Below are positions 43,283 to 51,028 of a DNA stretch of 64,000 nt, in pieces (the stretch's first letter is position 1; each line of letters begins with the position of its first letter). The stretch covers positions 1-64,000 of the forward strand of contig UQJF01000001.1 in assembly GCA_900541315.1 (NCBI GenBank), read 5' to 3'. The translations under genes were made by a program, and so were the position numbers. Source of the DNA: an uncultured Clostridium sp. (GTDB taxonomy: Bacteria > Bacillota > Clostridia > Lachnospirales > Lachnospiraceae). Under the pieces are notes generated by a model that did no database searches, was not told the DNA's origin, and saw nothing but the letters and a program-made list of their open reading frames with translations.

Positions 43283-43945
43283 TTAGTATTCGTAATCATA
43301 TTCTATATCATCGTCTGCCGTGTCATCTCCTGGTTCATCTACAGCGTCATGGTAGGTTTCATCCAGTACACCGTCAGAATCGAAATAGTAATACTTTCCA
43401 TCTATGGTCAGACCTCCGGTTACCATAGCACCGCTGGTATTAAAATAGTACCAGTGTCCATTTAACTGCTGCCAGCCGGTAAGCATATATCCATCACTGT
43501 TAAATAAATAGGTGGAACCGTCGATAGCAGCTGTTCCGTCGGCGTAATAAGTATTTTCAGAAGAACGATACCACCAGCCATGGTCGTCATGCTGCCAGCC
43601 GGTGGAAACTTCCGGTGCTGTGGTTTCTGGTGGGGTCTGGGTTTGGGAAGAAGACTGATTTTGGGAGGAAGAACCACCTGAAGATCCGGACTTACCAGAA
43701 GAAGAACCGCCTCTATAAGGGCAGACACCGTTTGGATGCAGATGAGCAGGATAGCTGCCGCAGTGATAATGGTAGCTTCCAAGCCCGCTTTTATTTTTAT
43801 TGTCCCGATGTCCGCCGTTTGCATCTGTCCGTCCGGGATGAGCCGCAGCCTCTATAACCAGATTGCCGGATATTCCGGTAAATCCAGGTGTAAGGCCTAA
43901 AGAAAGGCTGAATGTTGTGATAAGAATAGCTAAGGTTTTTTTCAT
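43283..43945 (-). CDS. Secreted YHYH-domain protein with cell-wall-binding repeats
   Basis: 220 residues. A signal peptide (1 to about 35) precedes a YHYH-type metal-site domain (HPGRTDANGGHRD at 36-48, SYHYHCG at 57-63, HLHPNGVCPY at 68-77). A Ser/Gly/Gln-rich linker (about 79-112) leads to three choline/glucan-binding-type repeats (about 114-195, aromatic motifs GWWYRSS, GWQQLNGHWYYF, DGKYYYFDSDG) and an acidic C-terminal tail. The protein probably sits on the cell surface. AAGGGGG is a few bases before the ATG. Its leader contains a complete A-family element. Confidence 0.88.
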   Translation of the reverse strand: MKKTLAILITTFSLSLGLTPGFTGISGNLVIEAAAHPGRTDANGGHRDNKNKSGLGSYHYHCGSYPAHLHPNGVCPYRGGSSSGKSGSSGGSSSQNQSSSQTQTPPETTAPEVSTGWQHDDHGWWYRSSENTYYADGTAAIDGSTYLFNSDGYMLTGWQQLNGHWYYFNTSGAMVTGGLTIDGKYYYFDSDGVLDETYHDAVDEPGDDTADDDIEYDYEY

Positions 43946-43971
43946 AATGTATATCCCCCTTTGTAATAAAA

Positions 43972-44046
43972 TGTCCTTTCGGAGTCTTTTGTGTGCCTGC
44001 CTTTGTGACAGATTTTCTGTCAGCCGAAGAAAGATTACGAGAGAAC
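43972..44046. repeat. A-family leader element, 75-base copy
   Basis: TGTCCTTTCGGAGTCTTT at 43972 and GAAAGATTACGAGAGAACA ending 44046 form the terminal inverted repeat. The inner hairpin is TGACAG-ATTTT-CTGTCA, six perfect pairs. On the minus strand it lies 26 bases before the YHYH gene start. A TATAAT box on the minus strand (44081-44086) suggests that it is transcribed. Confidence 0.75.
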
Positions 44047-44130
44047 ATCAAGATTCTATATCGACTTTGTGTATGGTTACATTATAAGTATAGAATAGAT
44101 CTTAAATGTGTAATTTGTCAATATTCAGCA

Positions 44131-44290
44131 CATCGTTTCATAAATAACTGTACCAATCGCGTAGGATGTGTATTTGAGTGTGCAGGTCTAAAAACGCAGG
44201 CGTAGCGGGCTACGCTGAGGCTTTTAGACCTGTGCAATCAGATTTGCAGACAAGTGAGTGGTACAGTTATTTTGAAAACGATGTACTAGT
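44131..44290. repeat. C-family inverted-repeat element, two arms
   Basis: The left arm (44131-44202) and right arm (44216-44290) are diverged inverted copies of the same roughly 75-base sequence found alone at 18004-18080, joined by a small GCGTAG/CTACGC hairpin. The ends are CATCGTTT and AAACGATG. No frame inside looks coding. The right end reaches the RpiR gene stop. Confidence 0.75.
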
Positions 44291-44291
44291 A

Positions 44292-45128
44292 TCATCGTCC
44301 TATGATCTGTGCATATTCAGCCCGCAGTTCTTCCAGATAATGGCTGGATGAAAGACTGTTTTTACTTGCCTGCATCAGGTGCAAAATGATCAGGTCAAGA
44401 ATCAGTAAAGGAACGGTCATAGAATGGTATTCATTTGGTTCACCGCGGTAGCAGTAAAAAGTTAGTCTAGAGGGCGATCCTTCCTGGGTTGAGAAAAGGT
44501 CTGTAAAGAGGATCACAGGGCAGTTTATTTTTTGACAGAGATCTAAAAGAATCCGTGTTTCCCTTAAAAGGCGTGAAAAACTGAAAATGAGTACCAGATC
44601 ATTGTCGGTAATATTGATCATGTATTCATAAATAGCTGATCCGCCTTCTAACAGAACAGGTTGAATCCCCAGTCTCCTTGCACGGTAGCAAAAAATAGAT
44701 GCCAGACCACAGGAAGCATCCGGGGCAAAAATATAAACATGCTGTGCCTGCAGCAAAAGAGCTGCTGCACGGGTGGGCAGTGCCGGATCCATACGATCCA
44801 GTGTTTTTTCTGTATTATTTCCAAAATGCATTTTCAGATCTTCAGTAAGAGAGGCAGTTTCTTCAAAGCGTTTCAGTGCTGAAGTGAGACGGGTACTGGG
44901 GGAGGCAGTATCCTGGATACGTTGTTTTATCTTCAGTTCTTTTAAATTTTGAAATCCTATTTTTTTCCAGAATCTTGAAACGGTTGCGGGGCTGATTCCG
45001 GTATGGGAAGAAAGCTCTTCAGAAGTAATATATTGAAGCTGTTCTTCATTGCGTAGAAGATACTGTATCAGTTTATGATCTGATTTTGAAAATGAATCTT
45101 TATATTGTTCATATAATTCCTGAAGCAT
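44292..45128 (-). CDS. RpiR/MurR-family phosphosugar-responsive regulator
   Basis: 278 residues: N-terminal helix-turn-helix (about 1-80, SSHTGISPATVSRFWKKIGF) and a C-terminal SIS sugar-isomerase-like domain (about 110-250) that usually senses a phosphosugar. I place the start at 45128, where AAGGAG (45141-45146) is 12 bases upstream. A longer in-frame start at 45287 would translate the A-family repeat as 30 spurious residues. It is divergent from the isomerase/ABC/PHP operon, its likely target. Confidence 0.9.
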   Translation of the reverse strand: MLQELYEQYKDSFSKSDHKLIQYLLRNEEQLQYITSEELSSHTGISPATVSRFWKKIGFQNLKELKIKQRIQDTASPSTRLTSALKRFEETASLTEDLKMHFGNNTEKTLDRMDPALPTRAAALLLQAQHVYIFAPDASCGLASIFCYRARRLGIQPVLLEGGSAIYEYMINITDNDLVLIFSFSRLLRETRILLDLCQKINCPVILFTDLFSTQEGSPSRLTFYCYRGEPNEYHSMTVPLLILDLIILHLMQASKNSLSSSHYLEELRAEYAQIIGR

Positions 45129-45157
45129 ATGAGAATAAATCTCCTTTTTATGATTTA

Positions 45158-45241
45158 TATCCTCCGGGAGTTTTCCATGTATCTGTCTTTGCGGCTGATT
45201 TTCCGTCAAAAACTCAGGTACAGAAAGATTCCGGGAGAACA
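45158..45241. repeat. A-family leader element, 84-base copy
   Basis: Begins TATCCTCCGGGAGTTTTCC and ends CAGAAAGATTCCGGGAGAAC plus A. Inner hairpin TTGCGG-CTGATTTT-CCG-TCAA. On the minus strand it lies between the rpiR-like promoter (45286-45314) and start codon, 29 bases before the ATG. Confidence 0.75.
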
Positions 45242-45285
45242 TATTTGAATGGCTGGAAAAGCTCATCTGATCATCTATGTGAGTC

Positions 45286-45314
45286 ATTTTATCATTTGTG
45301 GATCATAAATGCAA
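45286..45314 (-). promoter_or_regulatory. Promoter of the RpiR-type gene
   Basis: On the minus strand TTGCAT (45309-45314), 17 bases, TAAAAT (45286-45291). Transcription would start near 45279, placing the whole A element in the leader. Confidence 0.65.
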
Positions 45315-45338
45315 ATAAAATTTCATAACAAAATAAAA

Positions 45339-45402
45339 TGAAAAATATTACTCATATTTTACATTTTCATGCTTTTGAATTTTACATTCTAAATCGTATA
45401 AT
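45339..45402 (+). promoter_or_regulatory. Promoter of the isomerase-ABC-PHP operon
   Basis: TTGAAT (45375-45380), 16 bases, TATAAT (45397-45402). Upstream ATGAAAA (45339-45345) and TTTTCAT (45364-45370) form a spaced inverted repeat that could be an RpiR operator; that part is weak. Confidence 0.55.
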
Positions 45403-45433
45403 GCAAACAGTTCAACAGGAAAGGGGCATGAAT

Positions 45434-46210
45434 ATGAAACAAATATTTGTTTCATCGACTCTGCTTTGGAATGCCGGGCTGGAGGAAATGTTTCAGCGGG
45501 TATATGACAATGGATTTGATGGAATCGAACTTTGGGCGCAGCATTTTTTTACAAAAGGGTATGACACACAGGAGTATCTGCGTCTTCAGGCATTGTATCC
45601 TTTAAGAACCTGTGTACACAGTTGCAGCTGGGATCTGAACCTGGCTTCCATGAATCAGGGAATCCGCGAAATGTCCATAAGACAGGTGGAAGTATCTATG
45701 AGGCTGGCAGCAGAACTGGAAGCCTTGGAACTGACCGTTCATCCGGGGCATATGACACTTCCGGGTCGGAGAGAAGAGAGCATGAAACTTCTTCAGGATT
45801 CCTTAGAGCAGATTGGAAGGTTTTCTGAACGGATCGGAGTAGATGTTTCCTTAGAGATCATGGAAAAGATCCCGAAAGAATTTATAACAGATGCGCAGAG
45901 CATGAAGGAAGCAGCAGAAAGCAGAAAGAACCAGTTTTTCTATACGCTGGATATTGCACATTGCGATAGCGAAGAAGAACCATTTCACATATTAGATCAG
46001 TTAAAACGGATCTCCAAGATCCATATCAGCAACCGAAAAGGAGGGTGTTACCATACTCCATTAGGAAATGGTGACTTTTCTTTTAAGGAAATGCTTCCAA
46101 AACTTTTGGCATATGGACTCCCTCTGGTAACAGAAGGTTACGACGACAGCAGGGATTTTCATAGATTTATGGAAAATACAGTTTTTTTAAAAACAAACGG
46201 AGGACTTTAA
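45434..46210 (+). CDS. Sugar-phosphate isomerase/epimerase (xylose isomerase-like TIM barrel)
   Basis: 258 residues. The AP-endonuclease-2/xylose isomerase-like barrel shows GFDGIELWAQHFF, TVHPGHM, SLEIMEK, TLDIAHCD and KIHISNRKGG, supplying the usual metal-binding Glu, Asp, His and second Glu positions. Members interconvert sugars or inosose. AAGGGG (45421-45426) is 7 bases before the ATG at 45434. It heads an operon with an ABC importer and a PHP phosphoesterase. The substrate is probably the imported compound; not identified. Confidence 0.87.
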   Translation: MKQIFVSSTLLWNAGLEEMFQRVYDNGFDGIELWAQHFFTKGYDTQEYLRLQALYPLRTCVHSCSWDLNLASMNQGIREMSIRQVEVSMRLAAELEALELTVHPGHMTLPGRREESMKLLQDSLEQIGRFSERIGVDVSLEIMEKIPKEFITDAQSMKEAAESRKNQFFYTLDIAHCDSEEEPFHILDQLKRISKIHISNRKGGCYHTPLGNGDFSFKEMLPKLLAYGLPLVTEGYDDSRDFHRFMENTVFLKTNGGL

Positions 46211-46212
46211 AA

Positions 46213-47316
46213 ATGAAGAAGAAAATGGCACTGATCTTAACAACAGCAGCAGTTATGGGACTTGCAGGATGCAGCGGACAGACTACTAAAACAGAAACAA
46301 CTGCAGCATCAGCTGCTGAAACAACCAGTGAGCAGACTACACAGGCAAAATCAGAAGCAGCAGAAACAACAAAAGCTTCAGCAGAGACCGCAAAGAAAGA
46401 TGTGTCCGGAAAGATTACAGTATATACTTCCCAGCCAGAGGAAGATGCACAGAAGCTGATCGATGGTTTTAATAAGGAGTGCCCGGATGTAACGGTAGAT
46501 GTATTCCGCTCCGGAACAGAAGAAGTAGTCAGTAAAGTTTTAGCAGAGCAGACAGCAGGAGCTGTCCAGGCAGATGTGCTTTTAGTAGCAGACAGTGTTA
46601 CATTTGAAACTTTAAAAGAGCAGGATATGCTTTTATCTTATGAGTCACCAGAACTGAAAGGTATTCCAGAAGAGTATATTGATAAAGATCATATGTATAC
46701 AGGAACAAAGGTGATCACAACAGGTATTGTATACAACACAGATTTGGTAAAAGATGCACCAAAGGGATTTGCAGATCTGACTGGGGAAGCATTTAAGGAT
46801 GCAGTGATCATGCCAAGTCCGCTGTATTCCGGCGCAGCAGCTTACAATCTGGGTGTACTCAGCCGCAATGAAACATTAGGCTGGGATTTCTTCCAGGGAT
46901 TAAAGGATAATGGAATTACAGTAGATAAAGGAAACGGAGCTGTACAGAAAGCAGTAGTAGCAGGAGAAAAGTCCTGCGGTATTTTGGTAGATTATATGGC
47001 AAACCGCTCTAAAAATGATGGTGCCCCGGTAGAGTTTGTTTATCCGGAAGAAGGTTCACCAGCTATTACCGAACCAATTGGTGTGTTAAAAGATTCCAAG
47101 AACCAGGAGGCAGCAGAAGCATTCGTAGATTTTGTCCTTTCTGATGAAGGGCAGGAACTGGCAGCTTCTATTGGCTATACACCTGTAAAAGAAGGCGTAG
47201 ATGCACCAGAAGGTCTGAAGTCGATCGATCAGATCAAAACGATCAGCTCCGATACCAAAGAACTTTACAGCAGCCGTGAAGCAGATAAAGAGAAATTTTC
47301 TGCAATCTTCCAGTAA
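46213..47316 (+). CDS. ABC solute-binding lipoprotein, Fbp/Afu type
   Basis: 367 residues. Signal peptide ends at GLAGC (Cys20), then a Thr/Ala/Glu-rich linker and the binding domain starting KITVYTSQPEEDAQKLIDGF, typical of the family that includes FbpA (ferric iron), PhnS (aminoethylphosphonate) and AfuA (hexose phosphates). GGAGG is at the end of the previous gene, two bases away. I infer a phosphorylated ligand because RpiR, an isomerase and a PHP phosphoesterase are in the same locus; iron is the main alternative. Confidence 0.87.
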   Translation: MKKKMALILTTAAVMGLAGCSGQTTKTETTAASAAETTSEQTTQAKSEAAETTKASAETAKKDVSGKITVYTSQPEEDAQKLIDGFNKECPDVTVDVFRSGTEEVVSKVLAEQTAGAVQADVLLVADSVTFETLKEQDMLLSYESPELKGIPEEYIDKDHMYTGTKVITTGIVYNTDLVKDAPKGFADLTGEAFKDAVIMPSPLYSGAAAYNLGVLSRNETLGWDFFQGLKDNGITVDKGNGAVQKAVVAGEKSCGILVDYMANRSKNDGAPVEFVYPEEGSPAITEPIGVLKDSKNQEAAEAFVDFVLSDEGQELAASIGYTPVKEGVDAPEGLKSIDQIKTISSDTKELYSSREADKEKFSAIFQ

Positions 47317-47351
47317 CAGTAGGTATGCAGGCAGAAAGGGGCAGCATTGTT

Positions 47352-49082
47352 ATGAAACATAAAAAAGTCTTAGGCAGTACAGGACTGCTGCTGTTTTATC
47401 TGGGAGTATTCCTTGTATTTATAGCACCAGTGATACGTTTGCTGTTTATGAGCCTGAAAGGAAGTGAAGGTTATGGATTTTCCAATTATCAGGTACTTTT
47501 ACAGGAAAAGCGGACCAGGGAAGCAATCTTTAATACGATCCTGATCGCTGCTTCCTCTACATTGATCGCAATAGTGGCAGGCAGCGGACTGGCTCTGGCA
47601 GCAGCTTATACCAATATAAAAAGAAAAAGACTTTTAGAATTACTGGTGCTGCTTCCTTTCATTATCCCGTCTTATATTATCACTCTTTCCTGGAGCGGTT
47701 TTTTAAGTAAAAAGGGGATCGTAAATCAGATCCTTGAAGCAATAGGGATAGGCCCGGTGAATATTTATTCCATTGGCGGTATTTTACTGGTGATCGGTAT
47801 CTGTAACACCCCCATTGTATATATGAGTGTGATCCATATGCTGCGGCGCATTCCAAAAGATCTGGAATGGGCGTCCAGAGCCTGCGGATTTGGTCTTTCT
47901 TATACATTGATCCATGTGGATCTGGTACAAGTGCTTCCTTCTATTATTGCAGGTGGACTTCTGGCGTTTTTATCAGCCATTGACAACTTTTCTGTGCCGG
48001 CATTTTTAGGGATCTCTTCTGGCATCCCGGTGCTTAGTACGTATATTTACGAAAAGGCAATTGGATTTGGACCAGATGCTTTTCCTCTAGCAGCTGCGCT
48101 TTCTGTTCTGTTGTCTGTGATCGCAGTAGGCGGTACTGTGCTGGAAACAGCATTAGTGGGAAAAAGTGGGAAATCGGAAAGCATTAAGGAAGATTATTCG
48201 GTACGTATTGAGCTGGAAGATAAGAAGCGGAGAATACTGGAATGGGGGATGATCGGAACATTAGGTGTATTAAATCTGGTTCCCATTCTTGTAATGATCA
48301 AAAGCGCCTTTTTAAAAACATATGGCCTGAAAATGACCTGGGACAATCTGTCGCTTAAAAATTTTACGTTTGTATTTACAAACAGAGGTGTTCTTTCTGC
48401 TGTCAGAAATAGTATCCTTCTGGCACTTGCGACCTGTGGAGTCTGTATTACCTTGGGAACTGCAGCAGCATACATGAAAGTAAGAAGAAACAGTAAAGGG
48501 GCTGAAGCTATGGAAAAATGTGCTTCGCTGACCTATGCAATTCCGGGTATTGTTCTTTCTCTGGCAATGATCTTCCACTGGGTAGAGCCCCTTCCGGCGA
48601 TCCGTCCGGGAGTATATGGAACTATATGGATCCTGGTGATCGCATATATAACCAGATACCTGATCCTTCAGATCAAGGAAAGCACTACTGCTCTTATGTC
48701 TGTAAATCCGGAGCTGGAAGAGGCAGTACGTGTCTGCGGCAGAGGCAAAAGGGCTCTCTGGCAGCAGGTATTGCTCCCAATGCTGGCACGTCCTATTTTA
48801 TCTGGCTCTTTTTTGATCTTTGTATCATCACTTACAGAACTTACCTTGTCATCTATGCTTGCCAGTGCAGGCACAAAAACCATAGGACTTACTATTTTTA
48901 ACTTCCAGCAGTCAGGGGATTATAATCTGTCAGCAGCTATGTCCGCTGTGATTGTTGTAATGGTTCTTACAGGCTATTGTCTGATCGCTTTAAAACCGGC
49001 AGAGAAAAAGAAGAGAGGAAAAGAACATGAGTCTTTATTTAGAGCATGTAACCCAGAGGTTCGGGCAAACACTGGCGCTTAA
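47352..49082 (+). CDS. ABC permease, two fused membrane domains (FbpB/ThiP-like)
   Basis: 576 residues with about twelve spans and two EAA loops, one in each half (EWASRACGFGLSYTLIHVDLV and EEAVRVCGRGKRALWQQVLLP segments). It alone forms the channel. The ATG at 47352 is about 11 bases after AAAGGGG; an earlier ATG at 47325 comes just before that site. Its 3' end overlaps the ATPase gene by 56 bases, an unusually long overlap that suggests tight translational coupling. Confidence 0.9.
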   Translation: MKHKKVLGSTGLLLFYLGVFLVFIAPVIRLLFMSLKGSEGYGFSNYQVLLQEKRTREAIFNTILIAASSTLIAIVAGSGLALAAAYTNIKRKRLLELLVLLPFIIPSYIITLSWSGFLSKKGIVNQILEAIGIGPVNIYSIGGILLVIGICNTPIVYMSVIHMLRRIPKDLEWASRACGFGLSYTLIHVDLVQVLPSIIAGGLLAFLSAIDNFSVPAFLGISSGIPVLSTYIYEKAIGFGPDAFPLAAALSVLLSVIAVGGTVLETALVGKSGKSESIKEDYSVRIELEDKKRRILEWGMIGTLGVLNLVPILVMIKSAFLKTYGLKMTWDNLSLKNFTFVFTNRGVLSAVRNSILLALATCGVCITLGTAAAYMKVRRNSKGAEAMEKCASLTYAIPGIVLSLAMIFHWVEPLPAIRPGVYGTIWILVIAYITRYLILQIKESTTALMSVNPELEEAVRVCGRGKRALWQQVLLPMLARPILSGSFLIFVSSLTELTLSSMLASAGTKTIGLTIFNFQQSGDYNLSAAMSAVIVVMVLTGYCLIALKPAEKKKRGKEHESLFRACNPEVRANTGA

Positions 49083-50058
49083 TGATATTGATCTGGAAAT
49101 ACGAAATGGAGAATTTCTGGCTATTTTAGGACCTTCCGGATGCGGAAAGACCACACTTTTGAGGGCAATCGGTGGATTTGCAAATCCTACAGAAGGCGAG
49201 ATACGGATGGATGGTGTGATCTATTCAGGAAATGGGAAAATGGTTCCGGTAGAGCAGAGGGATCTGGGAATGGTATTCCAGTCCTTTGCTTTGTGGCCAA
49301 ATATGACAGTGCGCCAGCATGTAGAATTTCCCATGAAAAGTCCCAGGCAGAAACATTTGACAGAGGACCAGAAAAATGAAGCAGTAGATGCAGCTATTGA
49401 AAATATGGGATTAAAGTCTTATGAATCCAGGTATCCGGGAGAACTTTCCGGAGGACAAAGACAGAGAGTTTCTCTTGCAAGAGCTATTGTTGGAAAACCA
49501 TCTATTCTTTTAATGGATGAACCTTTAAGTGCTTTAGATGCAGAATTAAAGATCAGTATGCGCCGGGTGATACAGGATGTTCACCGTATGACTGGGGCGA
49601 CCATCATTTATGTGACCCATGACCAGAGCGAGGCCCTTGCCATGGCAGATCGTATTCTCATTATGAAAAATGGAAAAATAGAACAGGTGGGAACACCGGA
49701 GGAAATCTATCTGCATCCACAGACTGAATTTGCAGCTTCCTTTGTAAGCAAATGTAATTTTGTGCGGGGACAATGGAACGATCCGTATTTTAAGGTAATG
49801 GATCAGTCACTTGTATATGCCGGACCGGAAGTAGCACAGGCTTTTAAAAAACATGGTCTGTTTCCGGTACGTCCGGAGCAGTTTTGTATTGTAAAAGAAG
49901 GGAATGGTATTCCTGCAACTGTAACCAACAGGCAGTATAGTGGCAGGGAAATCCATTATTCGTTAAAATGCGGGGAAGATACATTTACAGTATACGCAGG
50001 AAGCAGAGAACAGTATGAGCCGGGAGAACAGGTAAAACTGATTTACCAGGCATCATAA
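49027..50058 (+). CDS. ABC importer ATPase, FbpC/PotA-like
   Basis: 343 residues. Walker A GPSGCGKTT near residue 36, Q-loop VFQSFALWP, signature LSGGQRQRVSLARAI, Walker B ILLMDEPLSALD and H-loop VTHDQSEA, then a C-terminal TOBE-like domain (about 240-343). It powers the permease encoded by the overlapping gene. GAGAGG lies about 10 bases before the ATG, inside the permease gene. Confidence 0.93.
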   Translation: MSLYLEHVTQRFGQTLALNDIDLEIRNGEFLAILGPSGCGKTTLLRAIGGFANPTEGEIRMDGVIYSGNGKMVPVEQRDLGMVFQSFALWPNMTVRQHVEFPMKSPRQKHLTEDQKNEAVDAAIENMGLKSYESRYPGELSGGQRQRVSLARAIVGKPSILLMDEPLSALDAELKISMRRVIQDVHRMTGATIIYVTHDQSEALAMADRILIMKNGKIEQVGTPEEIYLHPQTEFAASFVSKCNFVRGQWNDPYFKVMDQSLVYAGPEVAQAFKKHGLFPVRPEQFCIVKEGNGIPATVTNRQYSGREIHYSLKCGEDTFTVYAGSREQYEPGEQVKLIYQAS

Positions 50059-50075
50059 GAAAAGAGGAATAGAAG

Positions 50076-50831
50076 ATGAAGCTGTTATTTGATCTTCATA
50101 CACATACAGTGGCCAGCGGCCATGCGTTTAGCACATTAAAAGAAAATATAGAAGAGGCAGCGGCCAAAGGATTAAAAGCAATGGGAATGTCGGATCATTA
50201 CAGCACTATGCCAGGATCTGCACAGCCTATTTATTTTACCAATTTTAAGTCAATCAAAGAGAAGATAATGGGAGTCCGTATTTTTACCGGTATGGAAGCA
50301 AACATTGTAGATCTGGAAGGTAAACTGGATGCAAAAGAAGACGTTTTAAAGAAAATGGATTATGTGATCGCCAGTCTTCATGTGCCCTGCATAAAAGCAG
50401 GAACAAGAGAGGAAAATACAAATGCATTGATCGGAGCCATGAAAAATCCTTATGTGAAGATCATTGGACATCCGGATGACGACCGTTTTCCTCTGGATTA
50501 TGAAAAACTGGTGGAAGCGGCAGCAAAAGAAAAGGTGGCTCTGGAAGTAAACAACAGCTCGTTTTCTCCGCGTACCGGCAGACTGAATGCAGATAAAAAT
50601 CTTCCGGTGATGTTGTCTTTCTGTAAAAAATATAAGGTGCCGGTGATCGTAGACAGTGATGCCCACATATTTTACGATATAGGAAACCTGGACAGGGCAA
50701 AGGAAATGTTAGAAGCCTGTGAATTTCCGAAAAAACTGATCCTGAATACGAAATTAAAAGGTCTTTCTTATGTGCTGAATCTGGAACGGGAAGAAACAAG
50801 AGAAAAATATGATCATATGATGGAAGACTAG
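50076..50831 (+). CDS. PHP-family phosphoesterase, YcdX-like
   Basis: 251 residues. Metal ligands of the polymerase-and-histidinol-phosphatase fold are visible: HTHT (His8, His10), SDH (39-41), GMEAN, ASLHVP, GHPDDD and DSDAH. Members are trinuclear-metal phosphatases or phosphodiesterases. It is the last gene of the operon, 17 bases after the ATPase. A likely job is removing phosphate from the imported compound; the substrate is inferred only from context. Confidence 0.9.
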   Translation: MKLLFDLHTHTVASGHAFSTLKENIEEAAAKGLKAMGMSDHYSTMPGSAQPIYFTNFKSIKEKIMGVRIFTGMEANIVDLEGKLDAKEDVLKKMDYVIASLHVPCIKAGTREENTNALIGAMKNPYVKIIGHPDDDRFPLDYEKLVEAAAKEKVALEVNNSSFSPRTGRLNADKNLPVMLSFCKKYKVPVIVDSDAHIFYDIGNLDRAKEMLEACEFPKKLILNTKLKGLSYVLNLEREETREKYDHMMED

Positions 50832-50863
50832 TACACTAGTACATTGCAAATTGGTTTGGCTGG

Positions 50864-50907
50864 AAAAATCCGTAATAATGCTGTTGCTGGCATTGGTACG
50901 GATTTTT
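50864..50907 (+). terminator. Terminator after the PHP gene
   Basis: AAAAATCCGTA (50864-50874) pairs with TACGGATTTTT (50897-50907), with an inner AATGC/GCATT stem. The sequence before it (50826-50845) contains two CTAGTAC words resembling the exporter palindrome core. Confidence 0.85.
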
Positions 50908-50946
50908 TCGTTGTTTTCTGGTTAAGGAGATGTATGTGCAAATCCC

Positions 50947-50975
50947 TTGCTTAAAAATGCTTCCATGGGTATAAT
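50947..50975 (+). promoter_or_regulatory. Promoter of the flippase-licD operon
   Basis: TTGCTT (50947-50952), 17 bases, TATAAT (50970-50975), about 50 bases before the flippase start. Confidence 0.7.
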
Positions 50976-51028
50976 GAGCCAAGAGACAGAATAATTTCGA
51001 GAAAACAGAAATGTACATGGAGAAATTT

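Noticed and set aside
51000-51010. A-type motif before the flippase gene
   Set aside because: The TTTCGAGAAAACAG sequence near 50994-51008 is too diverged from TTCCGAGAGAACAT to count.
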